Source: an uncultured Eubacteriales bacterium (lineage in GTDB: Bacteria > Bacillota > Clostridia > Oscillospirales > Oscillospiraceae). From it: a DNA stretch of 27,237 bases. The notes beneath the pieces were generated by a model. That model was not told the origin of the DNA. It ran no database searches and saw nothing but the letters and a program-made list of their open reading frames with translations. Positions within the stretch are counted from its first letter, which is position 1. Each line of letters starts with the position of its first letter. The position numbers and the translations under genes are program-made. Below, piece by piece: positions 12,730 through 20,945 of this stretch. The stretch covers positions 1 through 27,237 of the forward strand of contig UROF01000032.1 in the NCBI GenBank assembly GCA_900549475.1, written 5' to 3'.

Positions 12730-13086
12730 ATGGCAAGAGTTAAGGGCGCAATGATGACCCGCAAGAGAAGAAATAAGATCCTCAAGATGGCCAAGGGCTA
12801 TTGGGGTTCCAAGTCCAAGCACTTTAAGATGGCGAACCAGCAGGTGATGAAGTCCCTGACCTATGCGTATGTGGGCCGTCGCCTGAAGAAGCGGGACTTC
12901 CGTCAGCTGTGGATCACCCGTATCAGCGCTGCCTGCAAGATGAACGGCATGAACTACTCCACCTTTATGCACGGCCTGAAGGCTGCCGGTGTGGAGATCA
13001 ACCGCAAGATGCTGGCTGAGCTGGCTGTGAACAACGCCGCCGCTTTCACCCAGCTGGTGGAGATGGCCAAGAAGGCCAACGCCTGA
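12730..13086 (+). CDS. rplT: Ribosomal protein bL20
   Basis: A 118-residue large-subunit assembly protein. The basic N-terminal extension (MARVKGAMMTRKRRNKILK) threads into 23S rRNA, and the globular C-terminal part contains YAYVGRRLKKRDFRQLWITRI and LAVNNAAAFTQLVE. Length and order are standard. TAGGAGG precedes the ATG. In Bacillus subtilis this protein binds the operon leader to repress transcription; the attenuator at 11752-11934 fits that. A strong terminator follows 37 bases downstream. Confidence 0.97.
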   Translation: MARVKGAMMTRKRRNKILKMAKGYWGSKSKHFKMANQQVMKSLTYAYVGRRLKKRDFRQLWITRISAACKMNGMNYSTFMHGLKAAGVEINRKMLAELAVNNAAAFTQLVEMAKKANA

Positions 13087-13123
13087 TCCTTTTGAAGGAC
13101 CAGATACCTGTCTCACAGACAGA

Positions 13124-13156
13124 CGCGCCGCGAGAATTTCTCGCGGCGCGTTTTTT
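13124..13156 (+). terminator. Terminator of the infC-rpmI-rplT operon
   Basis: A twelve-base-pair stem (13124-13135 with 13139-13150) is followed by TTTTTT. Confidence 0.95.
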
Positions 13157-13210
13157 CTGTCTGTGGCAGGGAGCAGCAGCAAGCGGAGGACCTGCCGACC
13201 AGGTTCCCTT

Positions 13211-14566
13211 TCAGCGGCGGAGATAGTCCTCCCACACTGCTCCGGCCTCCCGGGAGAGCTTCTCCTCATCCCAGCCGGCCAGATGGCCCTTCCGGACGGT
13301 CACCTTGCCGTGGATCACGGTGTAGTCCACCGGTCCCCGGACACCCACCGTGGCCAGTACATTCTTGGGATCGGCGCAGGAGCCCACCAGCTCCAGACGG
13401 TTGCTGTCAATAAGGAACAGGTCGGCGCATTTTCCAATCTCCAGGGAGCCGATATCCGTTCGACCCAGCAGACGGGTGCTGCCCCGGGTAGCTATCTTCA
13501 GCAGGTCGTAGCCCGAGGGCGCGGCGGCGCTGCTGGTGAGGCGGTGGAGAAGATAGGCGGTGCGCAGCTCCTCCAACAGGCTGTTGCCGTCATTGCTGGC
13601 GCTGCCGTCCAGGGCCAGCCCCACCGGGACGCCCAGCTTCAGCATCTCCGGGATCCGGCATACCCCGGAGGCAAGCTTCATATTGGAGGCGGGGCAGTGG
13701 GCCACGCCGGTGCCGGTATCTGCCAGCAGCTGCAGCTCCTGGTCGTTGAAGTGGATGCCGTGGGCATACCACACATCCTTGCCCAGCCAGCCCAGAGATT
13801 CCATGTAGGCCAAAGGCCGCATGCCGTAGCGCTCCAGGGTGTAGTTCTCTTCATCCTTGGTCTCGCACAGATGGGTGTGGAGCCGCACGCCGTACTGCCG
13901 GGCCAGGATGGCGCTCTGCCGCAGCAGCTCTCCGGTAACGGAGAAGGGGGAGCAGGGGGCCAGGACCACTTGGCGCATGGAGCCGGGCCGGGGGTCGTGG
14001 TAGGTCTCTATGGCCCGGGCGCTGTCAGCCATGATTTCGTCAATGGTCTGCACCACGCTGTCCGGCGGCAGACCGCCGTCTTTACGGCTGAGATCCATGC
14101 TGCCCCGGGAACAGACCATCCGCATCCCCAGTTCCTCCGCGGCGGCAAACTGGGCGGAGAGAAGGTCTCCGCTGCCGGCGGGAAAGACGTAGTGATGGTC
14201 GAAGCAGGTAGTGCATCCGTGCTTCATCATCTCTCCCATGGCGGTGAGAGAGGAGTAGCGCACTACGGTCTGATCCAGGTTCTTCCAGATCTCATAGAGG
14301 GTCCTCAGCCAGTCAAACAGCTCCATATTCTGTACCTGGGGCAGGTTCCGGGAAAAGCACTGGTAGAGGTGATGGTGGGTATTGACCAATCCCGGATAGC
14401 AGAGCATCCCAGAGCAGTCGATCACTTCATCGGCAGCAGTGCTGAGAGCGGGACCCATGGCGCGGATGAGGCCGTCTTCACAAAAGATGTCGATGTGTTC
14501 CAGGACCTGGTCACTGTCATCACAGGTGATGACGGTGCGAATGTTTTTCAGCAGCAGAGATGCCAT
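13211..14566 (-). CDS. Amidohydrolase, 8-oxoguanine deaminase-type
   Basis: A 451-residue metal-dependent deaminase of the amidohydrolase superfamily (TrzN/8-oxoguanine deaminase/guanine deaminase group). The beta-barrel metal site shows NTHHHLYQ with the first two ligands, HTHLCE, a later YAHGIHF histidine, and ALDGSASND with the aspartate. The HHHLYQxxxRNLP stretch is the form I associate with 8-oxoguanine deaminase, but exact substrate (8-oxoguanine, guanine, isocytosine, S-adenosylhomocysteine-like) cannot be proved by reading. AAAGGAGCG precedes the ATG. It stands alone, divergent from the serine dehydratase genes, with its own promoter. Purine deamination would fit the purine/ureide genes at the right end of the window, 9.7 kb away. 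Confidence 0.82.
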   Translation of the reverse strand: MASLLLKNIRTVITCDDSDQVLEHIDIFCEDGLIRAMGPALSTAADEVIDCSGMLCYPGLVNTHHHLYQCFSRNLPQVQNMELFDWLRTLYEIWKNLDQTVVRYSSLTAMGEMMKHGCTTCFDHHYVFPAGSGDLLSAQFAAAEELGMRMVCSRGSMDLSRKDGGLPPDSVVQTIDEIMADSARAIETYHDPRPGSMRQVVLAPCSPFSVTGELLRQSAILARQYGVRLHTHLCETKDEENYTLERYGMRPLAYMESLGWLGKDVWYAHGIHFNDQELQLLADTGTGVAHCPASNMKLASGVCRIPEMLKLGVPVGLALDGSASNDGNSLLEELRTAYLLHRLTSSAAAPSGYDLLKIATRGSTRLLGRTDIGSLEIGKCADLFLIDSNRLELVGSCADPKNVLATVGVRGPVDYTVIHGKVTVRKGHLAGWDEEKLSREAGAVWEDYLRR

Positions 14567-14623
14567 AGAGAGTCGCTCCTTTCGTGATTCCCAATGGGGA
14601 TAGGTGTCTCTGTATTACATACA

Positions 14624-14652
14624 ATTATAAAGAAAAGACCGGTAAAATGCAA
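14624..14652 (-). promoter_or_regulatory. Promoter of the amidohydrolase gene
   Basis: On the minus strand, TTGCAT (complement of 14647-14652) and a perfect TATAAT (complement of 14624-14629) are 17 bases apart. Confidence 0.75.
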
Positions 14653-14690
14653 CCAAAAGGGAAAGACTAACAGGGATTTCGTGACAGCCG

Positions 14691-14718
14691 TTGACTATTT
14701 GGAAATTTATGATATGAT
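14691..14718 (+). promoter_or_regulatory. Promoter of sdaAB-sdaAA
   Basis: TTGACT at 14691-14696 and TATGAT at 14713-14718 with a 16-base spacer, 29 bases before the first start. Confidence 0.75.
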
Positions 14719-14747
14719 ACCGGTGCGACAGCAAATGAGGAAAGGAA

Positions 14748-15422
14748 ATGCCGGCTATGATCGACATATTTGACATTATGGGCCCCATCATGGTAGGCCC
14801 CTCCAGTTCCCACACCGCCGGTGCGGTGCGGATCGGCCGTATGGCCCGGGCCCTGCTGGGAGAGACCCCGGTGCGGGCAGCTTTGCACCTGTACGGCTCC
14901 TTTGCGGAGACCGGTGTGGGCCACGGTACTGACAAGGCGCTTATCGCGGGTCTGCTGGGAATGGCCCCTGACGATCTGAGGATTCCCAACAGTTTCAGCA
15001 TTGCTGAGGAACAGGGGCTGACGTTTACCTTTGGAGAAATTGATCTGCGGGATGCCCATCCCAACAGCGTGCAGCTGGAAGTGGTGGGAGAGGAAGGCAA
15101 CTGCCTGACGATGCAGGCCTGTTCCGTAGGCGGCGGCCGGATCCGGGTGAACAAGATCGACGGGGTAGAGGTCAATTTTACCGGCGATTATCATACGCTT
15201 ATCATCCATAACCGAGACGACCGGGGCCATATCGCTGATGTGACTTACGCTCTGTCCCAGGCAAAGGTCAACGTGGCCAATATGAGCCTCCACCGGGATG
15301 CCAAGGGCGGCAGCGCCATTATGATCATTGAGACCGATGAGCCGGTACCGCCGCTGATCTTGGATCTGATGCGGCGTCTGCCCGGCATCCTGCATATCAC
15401 CTACTACGAAAAGGAGGATTGA
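14748..15422 (+). CDS. sdaAB: L-serine dehydratase, iron-sulfur dependent, beta subunit
   Basis: A 224-residue cytoplasmic subunit. The N-terminus has the family signature MGPIMVGPSSSHTAGAVRIG, and the C-terminal part (about 148-220) is an ACT domain (TLIIHNRDDRGHIADVTYAL, VNVANMSLHRDAKGG). Together with the alpha subunit it deaminates L-serine to pyruvate and ammonia. Two starts, 14748 and 14757, both have acceptable purine-rich upstream sites; I keep the first. It stops 2 bases before the alpha-subunit start, and AAGGAGG inside its end serves that gene. The operon has its own promoter and would feed pyruvate from serine fermentation. Confidence 0.95.
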   Translation: MPAMIDIFDIMGPIMVGPSSSHTAGAVRIGRMARALLGETPVRAALHLYGSFAETGVGHGTDKALIAGLLGMAPDDLRIPNSFSIAEEQGLTFTFGEIDLRDAHPNSVQLEVVGEEGNCLTMQACSVGGGRIRVNKIDGVEVNFTGDYHTLIIHNRDDRGHIADVTYALSQAKVNVANMSLHRDAKGGSAIMIIETDEPVPPLILDLMRRLPGILHITYYEKED

Positions 15423-15424
15423 GG

Positions 15425-16366
15425 ATGAACCTGGATTCCATGAAGGATATTCTGGCCGCTGTCCGGCGGGAGGAAAAGCCTATCTGGGAGATCATTATAG
15501 AAACGGACATGGAAAACCGGGGCGTGACCCGGGAGGACTCCATGGCCAAGATGGCCCAGGCATGGCATGCGATGCTGGACGCCTCTGACTCCTATAATGG
15601 CAAGCGCCACAGTGCCAGCGGTCTGGTAGGGGGCCAGGGGGAGCAGATGCGCTCCTATGCCGCCTCCGGTGACCCCATCTCCGGCAGCTTTGCCGCTGAG
15701 GTGATCACAGAGGCCCTGTGCATGGGGGAGTCTAACGCCTGCATGCGCCGGATCGTGGCGGCGCCTACTGCCGGAGCCTGCGGGGTGATGCCGGCAGTGC
15801 TGATCCCGCTGTACCGTCGGGACAACATCCCTGAGGAGCGGATGCTGGAGGCCATGTTTGTGGCCAGCGGTATCGGCGCTGTGATCGCCTATCGCGCCTG
15901 CATCGCCGGTGCCTCCGGTGGTTGCCAGGCGGAGATCGGCAGTGCCTCCGCTATGGCGGCAGGCGCCCTGGTGACCCTCCGGGGCGGCACCCCGGAACAG
16001 GTGTGCCACGCGGTGGCCATGGCTCTGAAAAACCTGCTGGGCCTGGTGTGCGACCCGGTGGCGGGCCTGGTGGAAGTCCCCTGCGTCAAGCGCAATGTCA
16101 TTGGCGCTATGAACGCTATGTCTGCTGCAGATATGGCCCTGGCAGGGATCGAGAGCCGTATTCCGGTGGACGAGGTCATTGACGCTATGGGCGATGTAGG
16201 CCGCCGCCTGCCGGTGGAATTCCGGGAGACGGCTCTGGGCGGTCTGGCTGTGACGCCTACAGGCAAGGCTGTAAAGGAACGGATGGTGGGCAAACGGAAC
16301 AAAAACCGTACGCTGACCATCAAGGATGCCCGCTGGAAGCTCCAGAGAGCAGACGAACAGAAATAA
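15425..16366 (+). CDS. sdaAA: L-serine dehydratase, iron-sulfur dependent, alpha subunit
   Basis: A 313-residue [4Fe-4S] catalytic subunit. It shows SGLVGGQGEQM, APTAGACGVMPAVLIP, IAGASGGCQAEIGSASAMAAGAL and LGLVCDPVAGLVEVPC, which supply the cysteines that hold the oxygen-sensitive cluster and the substrate-binding Ser/Asn region. It dehydrates L-serine with the beta subunit. The ATG at 15425 is chosen because AAGGAGG (15411-15417) stands 7 bases away; the in-frame TTG at 15419 has only one base. A hairpin terminator follows 6 bases after the stop. Confidence 0.95.
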   Translation: MNLDSMKDILAAVRREEKPIWEIIIETDMENRGVTREDSMAKMAQAWHAMLDASDSYNGKRHSASGLVGGQGEQMRSYAASGDPISGSFAAEVITEALCMGESNACMRRIVAAPTAGACGVMPAVLIPLYRRDNIPEERMLEAMFVASGIGAVIAYRACIAGASGGCQAEIGSASAMAAGALVTLRGGTPEQVCHAVAMALKNLLGLVCDPVAGLVEVPCVKRNVIGAMNAMSAADMALAGIESRIPVDEVIDAMGDVGRRLPVEFRETALGGLAVTPTGKAVKERMVGKRNKNRTLTIKDARWKLQRADEQK

Positions 16367-16372
16367 GCATGA

Positions 16373-16414
16373 GCGCAGGCAAACGTGTGCGGCGTTTGCC
16401 TGCGCCCATTTTCT
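16373..16414. terminator. Terminator after sdaAA, convergent with the XRE gene
   Basis: A perfect 13-base-pair stem (16373-16385 with 16393-16405) is followed by CCATTTTCTTTC, and lies between converging genes. Confidence 0.85.
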
Positions 16415-16415
16415 T

Positions 16416-16658
16416 TCAGCGGATTTCCTGTTCCAGGCTGTCAAAGGCTTCTGTGTCAAAAAAGTCCCGGAGGGTGATGTCCAGGCCATCACAGAGCTTT
16501 TTGATAGTTGCAACAGTAGTGCTGTTGTTTCGCCCGCTGATGATGTTGTTGACGGTGGATTGGGTGACGCCGCTGAGCGTGGCCAGACGGTTCACGGTGA
16601 TCTCCCGCTGGGCACAGAGCTCCAGAATCCTCTGACGGACGGCGGTGCTGGTATCCAT
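16416..16658 (-). CDS. Small XRE-family regulator
   Basis: An 80-residue protein made of one Cro/C1-type helix-turn-helix (about 8-64): ILELCAQREITVNRLATLSG, then the recognition helix VTQSTVNNIISGRNN, then IKKLCDGLDITLRDFF. The acidic C-terminal tail is short. TTAGGATG is the only upstream purine-rich sequence, a weak ribosome site. It is divergent from a NatAB-like ABC exporter. The spacer of 171 bases carries the repeats AACTCAAA (16672-16679) and TTTGAGTT (16734-16741) that overlap the exporter promoter, so this protein probably represses the exporter and itself. Its signal cannot be deduced. Confidence 0.88.
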   Translation of the reverse strand: MDTSTAVRQRILELCAQREITVNRLATLSGVTQSTVNNIISGRNNSTTVATIKKLCDGLDITLRDFFDTEAFDSLEQEIR

Positions 16659-16671
16659 AGGGCCACATCCT

Positions 16672-16768
16672 AACTCAAATGAGATAATATGATAGTATGA
16701 GGGTACCCGTTTTTTAACGGAAAACTTACCTCTTTTGAGTTGACTTTTTGGGGCGGAGACGATATACT
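16672..16768 (+). promoter_or_regulatory. Exporter promoter with spaced inverted-repeat operators
   Basis: TTGACT at 16740-16745 and TATACT at 16763-16768, 17 bases apart, form the exporter promoter. AACTCAAA at 16672-16679 and its exact complement TTTGAGTT at 16734-16741 are 54 bases apart; the second overlaps the -35. Both are plausible half-sites for the divergent XRE regulator, or sites for DNA looping. Confidence 0.6.
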
Positions 16769-16829
16769 CATGTTCGCCGGGGACACCCCGGCCAGACTGC
16801 GGCCCCAGGCCGCGTAAGGGAGAAACACC

Positions 16830-17606
16830 ATGAGAGAATTATTACAAGTGCAGGGTCTTACCAAGACCTTCCGGCTGTCTGCCAAGCAGCAGAAGCTGGA
16901 AAAGACCCGGGAGAAAGTGCGCGTGGCGGTGGACGATCTGTCCTTTACCGCCTATGAAGGGGAGATCTTTGGTCTGCTGGGCCCCAATGGCGCAGGTAAG
17001 ACCACCACGCTGCGGATGCTGGCGACCCTGATCCGGCCTGACAGCGGAGATGCCCTGCTGGACGGGGCCAGCGTGGTCCGGGAACCGGACAAAGTCCGAG
17101 GGAAGATCGGCTTCCTTACCAGTGAGCTGAAGCTGGAGGAATTCTTCACCCCCAATTACCTGTTTGATTTCTTTTCCAAGCTGCATGGCGTACCCCAGGA
17201 GGTCAGCCGCCAGCGGAAGGAGGAGCTGTTTGCCCGCTTTGGGATCGACCGCTTCGCGGAGGTAAAGGTGGCGGATCTGTCCACCGGTATGAAGCAGAAG
17301 GTGTCCCTGGTGGTATCTATCGTTCACGATCCGGATATCATCATCTTTGACGAGCCCACCAATGGTTTGGATGTCCTCACCGCCCGGGTAGTTACGGATT
17401 TCCTTCAGGAGCTGCGGTCCCAGGGAAAGACGGTCATCGTCTCTACCCATATTTTCAGCCTGGTGGAGAAGCTTTGCGACCGGGTAGGGATCATTATCAA
17501 CGGGCGTATGGTCTGCTGCGATACGCTGGATCAGATCCGGCAGGGGAAGAGCCTGGAGGACCGGTTCTTCGACATTTATCAGGAAACGGTAGGTGATGTG
17601 GAATGA
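16830..17606 (+). CDS. ABC transporter ATPase, NatA-like
   Basis: A 258-residue ATPase of the NatA/CcmA group. Walker A GPNGAGKT (51-58), signature LSTGMKQKV, Walker B IIIFDEPTNGLD and H-loop STHIF are present. An N-terminal insertion with AKQQKLEKTREKVRVAVD is typical of NatA-like proteins. It overlaps the permease by an ATGA junction, so the two subunits are translated in a coupled fashion. The family includes sodium exporters and antibiotic or bacteriocin self-protection systems; substrate cannot be read. AAGGGAG precedes the ATG. Probable control by the divergent XRE gene. Confidence 0.93.
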   Translation: MRELLQVQGLTKTFRLSAKQQKLEKTREKVRVAVDDLSFTAYEGEIFGLLGPNGAGKTTTLRMLATLIRPDSGDALLDGASVVREPDKVRGKIGFLTSELKLEEFFTPNYLFDFFSKLHGVPQEVSRQRKEELFARFGIDRFAEVKVADLSTGMKQKVSLVVSIVHDPDIIIFDEPTNGLDVLTARVVTDFLQELRSQGKTVIVSTHIFSLVEKLCDRVGIIINGRMVCCDTLDQIRQGKSLEDRFFDIYQETVGDVE

Positions 17607-18787
17607 AAAACAGCGGTATTCTCCCCATCATGCGCAAGGAACTGGCCCGCTTTTTCGGAGATAAGCGGATGGTAGTCAGTATCCTTCTGCCGGGCATCCT
17701 GATCTATGTGCTGTACAGCTTTATGGGGCAGGCTATGGGAAGCCTCTACGGCGTGGATGAGGACTATGTGCCCACGGTCCAGACGGTGAATCTGCCGGAT
17801 TCCGTATCACAGCTGGTGCAGGCGTCCGGCGGGATGAACCTGCTGGCGGTGGATGAGGCCGCCATTGAGGACGCCAAGTCCGCTGTGGCGGAGCAGAGCC
17901 TGGATCTGCTGGCGGTATTCCCGGCGGACTTTGACCAGGCGGTGGCGGCCTATGTGCCAAACAGCGGCGCCGCGGCCCCCAATGTGGAGCTCTACTACAA
18001 TGCGGCCTCCACGGCTTCCCAGAGTACATACATGATGTTTACCAGCCTGCTGGATACCTACGAGGCCCAGCTGGCCAACAAGTTCGATATCAACGCCGGG
18101 GACAAGACCTACAATCAGGCTTCGGAAAAGGATACAGCAGGGACCTATTTTGCTTCCCTCATGCCCATGCTGCTGATGATGTTCCTGTATTCCGGCTGCG
18201 CCGCTGTGGCGCCGGAATCCATTGCCGGTGAGAAAGAGAGAGGCACCATTGCCACTATGCTCATTACCCCCATCCGCCGCGGCGATATCGCTGTGGGTAA
18301 GATCCTGGCCTTGGCGGTGATTGCCCTCCTTTCCGGCGCATCCAGTGCGGTAGGTACGGTGCTGGCCCTGCCCAAACTGATGGGAGCGGCCTCTGATGAG
18401 CTGTCGGCCAACATCTATGGCGTGCAGGACTATCTCCTGCTGGCGGCCGTGATATTGTCTACGGTACTGCTGATGGTGACCCTCATCTCCATCCTCTCTG
18501 CGTTTGCCAAGACCGTGAAGGAAGCTCAGACCTACGGTATGCCTCTGATGATTCTGGTGATGGTTCTGGGCGTGACAGCCATGTTCGGCGGCGGAGCCAA
18601 AGAGGATCTTTGGTACTACCTGCTTCCCCTGTATAACAGCGTACAGTGTATGGCCGGTGTGTTCTCCTTCACCACAGTCTCTCTGGGAGTGGCAGCCACG
18701 CTGGTGTCCAACGGTGTGTATACGATTCTGGGCGTATTTGTACTGACCCGGATGTTCAAAAGCGAGAAGATCATCTTCTCCCGGTAA
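17603..18787 (+). CDS. ABC-2 type permease, NatB-like
   Basis: A 394-residue inner-membrane permease. One helix near the N-terminus (SILLPGILIYVLYSFM, residues about 26-41) is followed by a large outward segment to about residue 180. Then five further helices follow, with the ABC-2 signature region EKERGTIATMLITPIRR just before the third helix. This N-helix, external loop and five-helix layout is that of NatB/YhaP proteins. It starts inside the ATPase stop codon. Function and substrate as for the ATPase. Confidence 0.92.
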   Translation: MKNSGILPIMRKELARFFGDKRMVVSILLPGILIYVLYSFMGQAMGSLYGVDEDYVPTVQTVNLPDSVSQLVQASGGMNLLAVDEAAIEDAKSAVAEQSLDLLAVFPADFDQAVAAYVPNSGAAAPNVELYYNAASTASQSTYMMFTSLLDTYEAQLANKFDINAGDKTYNQASEKDTAGTYFASLMPMLLMMFLYSGCAAVAPESIAGEKERGTIATMLITPIRRGDIAVGKILALAVIALLSGASSAVGTVLALPKLMGAASDELSANIYGVQDYLLLAAVILSTVLLMVTLISILSAFAKTVKEAQTYGMPLMILVMVLGVTAMFGGGAKEDLWYYLLPLYNSVQCMAGVFSFTTVSLGVAATLVSNGVYTILGVFVLTRMFKSEKIIFSR

Positions 18788-18814
18788 ACGGACCTGGTTT
18801 TCCCTCAAAATAAG

Positions 18815-18853
18815 AGATCCCTCCTGTATCTTTTGATACAGGAGGGATCTTTT
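18815..18853. terminator. Bidirectional terminator between natAB-like and nup-like operons
   Basis: A perfect 16-base-pair stem (18815-18830 with 18835-18850, TTTT loop) is followed by TTTTA on the plus strand and flanked by AAAATAAG on the other side, so it can serve both converging operons. Confidence 0.93.
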
Positions 18854-18867
18854 ATAGGGAGAGGAGG

Positions 18868-19842
18868 CTACCGTTCTTCTCGGAAGTAGGGCAGTCCCAG
18901 GTGGGCCGGCGGCTGATTTTCCGGCTTGCGGCGGAGAGAAACCACGATCAGAACCGCGATAGTAACAAGGTAGGGGAGCATCTTGAACAGCTCCAGAGAC
19001 CGGCGGTTCAATCCGGGGATGTACAGGTACAGCCAGGTCAGAATGCCGAACAGGTAGGAACCCCAGATGGCATTGAGAGGCCGCCACACGGCAAAAATGA
19101 CCAGAGCCACCGCCAGCCAGCCCAGGGCCTCGATGGTGCCCTTGCTGTCCCAGGTGCCCTTGATATAGTCCATGGTGTAGTAGAGACCGCCCAGACCGGA
19201 GATGCCTGCGCCGATGCAGGTGGCCAGGTACTTGTAGCGAGTGACGTTGATACCGGCGGCGTCAGCGGTAGCGGGGCTCTCACCGATGGAGCGGAGGTTC
19301 AGACCGGTACGGGTCCGGGTAAGGAACCAGTGGAGGATGATAGCCAGGATGATGGCCAGATACACCATGAAGCCGTGGCTGAGGAAGATCTTGCCAAAGA
19401 CCCCGGCGTCAGCCAGAGCGGGGATATTGGTGCGGTAAGCGCCGGAGGTGACGGCCACGGAGATCTGCCCCACACCACCCGCCATCTTGTTGAGGCTGCC
19501 GCCGTAAAAGTTGGCGAGGCCGCCGCCGAAGATGGTGAGGGTCAGGCCGGTAACATTCTGATTGGCCCGAAGGGTGATGGTGAGAAAGCTGAAGAGAAGG
19601 CCGCCCAGTGCCGCGGCGGCAAAGGCACAGACAAAGGAGAGGACCAGACAGATCACCGGGTTGGGATCTGGCGTGGAACCTTCATAGAGAAAGGCGCTGG
19701 CAAGGCCTGCGATACCACCCAGGTACATGATCCCCGGCACGCCCAGGTTCAGGCTGCCGGACTTCTCTGTCAGGATCTCGCCCAGAGCGCCGAAAAGAAT
19801 CACGGTACCGAAGATGATAGCGGATTGAAACAGTTGGCTCAT
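18868..19842 (-). CDS. Nucleoside/nucleobase-type ABC permease, NupQ-like
   Basis: A 324-residue inner-membrane permease of the BPD_transp_2 (branched-chain/ribose-nucleoside) family. Motifs include FGALGEILTEKSGSLNLGVPGIMYLGG near the N-terminus and the EAA-like SIGESPATADAAGINVTRYKY in a cytoplasmic loop; about eight to nine hydrophobic segments follow the family layout. It overlaps the second permease by an ATGA junction. With the neighbouring permease, ATPase and BMP lipoprotein it forms an importer of the Bmp/Nup/guanosine-uptake type. The exact ligand (nucleoside, purine base, urate-like compound) is not evident. Confidence 0.92.
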   Translation of the reverse strand: MSQLFQSAIIFGTVILFGALGEILTEKSGSLNLGVPGIMYLGGIAGLASAFLYEGSTPDPNPVICLVLSFVCAFAAAALGGLLFSFLTITLRANQNVTGLTLTIFGGGLANFYGGSLNKMAGGVGQISVAVTSGAYRTNIPALADAGVFGKIFLSHGFMVYLAIILAIILHWFLTRTRTGLNLRSIGESPATADAAGINVTRYKYLATCIGAGISGLGGLYYTMDYIKGTWDSKGTIEALGWLAVALVIFAVWRPLNAIWGSYLFGILTWLYLYIPGLNRRSLELFKMLPYLVTIAVLIVVSLRRKPENQPPAHLGLPYFREER

Positions 19843-20945
19843 GCTTTGGCCCCCCCTTTCTTTTTGCGGAAGATAAGCTTGTAATTGATAAAGAACTCAC
19901 TGCCGATGATGCAGAAGAGGATGATACCGGTAATGACATTGGAGGCGTAGCTGTTGAGATTGAACTGAGTAGCAATCTCGGTGGCACCCTTCTGGAGGAA
20001 TACCAGCAGGAAGGAGATCAGCACCATGACGAAGGTGTTGAATTTTGCCAGCCAGGCTACGATGATGGCGGTAAAGCCCCGGCCTCCGGCGGTGTTGACG
20101 GAGATGGTGTGGTCCACGCCTGCCACGGCCAGATAACCGGCCAGACCGCAGATAGCACCGGAGATAGCCATGGTGCGGATAATGACCCGGTTGAGCTTGA
20201 TCCCGGCGTAGCGGGCGGTGTTGTAGCTCTCGCCTACCACAGCGATCTCATAGCCCTGCTTGGCGTATCTGAGGTAGGCAAACATACCCACTGTCAGGAC
20301 CATAACGATGGCCACGTTCAGACCGTAGTCCTGTCCCAGAAATTCAGGGAACCAGCCCAGTCTGGTCTGTTGGTTGATGACGCTCACCGTGTTGGAGCCC
20401 GGAGGGTTCTCCCACAGTGCCACACAGTAAGATGTGATCTGGATGGCCACATAGTTCATCATCAGGGTGAACAGTGTCTCATTGGTGCCCCAGCGGGCCT
20501 TGAAGATGGCGGGTACGATGCCCCACAGGGCACCGGCAGCCAGGCTGACCACCGCCATAAGGACCAGCAGGAGGGGCGTGGGAACGGAGGTGCCCAGATA
20601 GAGCATCATTCCGGCGGTGACACAGCCGCCGATCAGGATCTGGCCCTCAGCGCCGATATTCCAGAACCGCATCCGGAAAGCAGGTGCCAGGCCTACGCTG
20701 ATGCACAGGAGCATCATGATGTCGCGAATGGTGATCCAGACGCGGCGGTTGGTACCCAGAGCGCCCTCATACATGGCTTTATACACATCGATGGGGTTGA
20801 GGGCGGTGATGGAGTAGATGAACAAACCGCTGATGATCAGCGCCAGGAGGACGCTTGCCAGCCGGATGCCCCATGCCTTGGGCCGGGAGATGCTGTCCCG
20901 TTTGGCCATGCGGATAAAGGGCTCGCTGTTATGAACGGTACTCAT
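19839..20945 (-). CDS. Nucleoside/nucleobase-type ABC permease, NupP-like
   Basis: A 368-residue permease, the second membrane subunit of the importer. It starts with a cytoplasmic basic stretch, then helices from WGIRLASVLLALIISGLFIYS. The coupling loop YEIAVVGESYNTARYAGIKLNRVI carries the conserved GES and ARYAGI features of the family, and WNIGAEGQILIGG is diagnostic of NupP/YufP proteins. It is joined to its neighbours by ATGA overlaps at both ends, showing a tight operon. Role as for the partner permease. Confidence 0.92.
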   Translation of the reverse strand: MSTVHNSEPFIRMAKRDSISRPKAWGIRLASVLLALIISGLFIYSITALNPIDVYKAMYEGALGTNRRVWITIRDIMMLLCISVGLAPAFRMRFWNIGAEGQILIGGCVTAGMMLYLGTSVPTPLLLVLMAVVSLAAGALWGIVPAIFKARWGTNETLFTLMMNYVAIQITSYCVALWENPPGSNTVSVINQQTRLGWFPEFLGQDYGLNVAIVMVLTVGMFAYLRYAKQGYEIAVVGESYNTARYAGIKLNRVIIRTMAISGAICGLAGYLAVAGVDHTISVNTAGGRGFTAIIVAWLAKFNTFVMVLISFLLVFLQKGATEIATQFNLNSYASNVITGIILFCIIGSEFFINYKLIFRKKKGGAKA

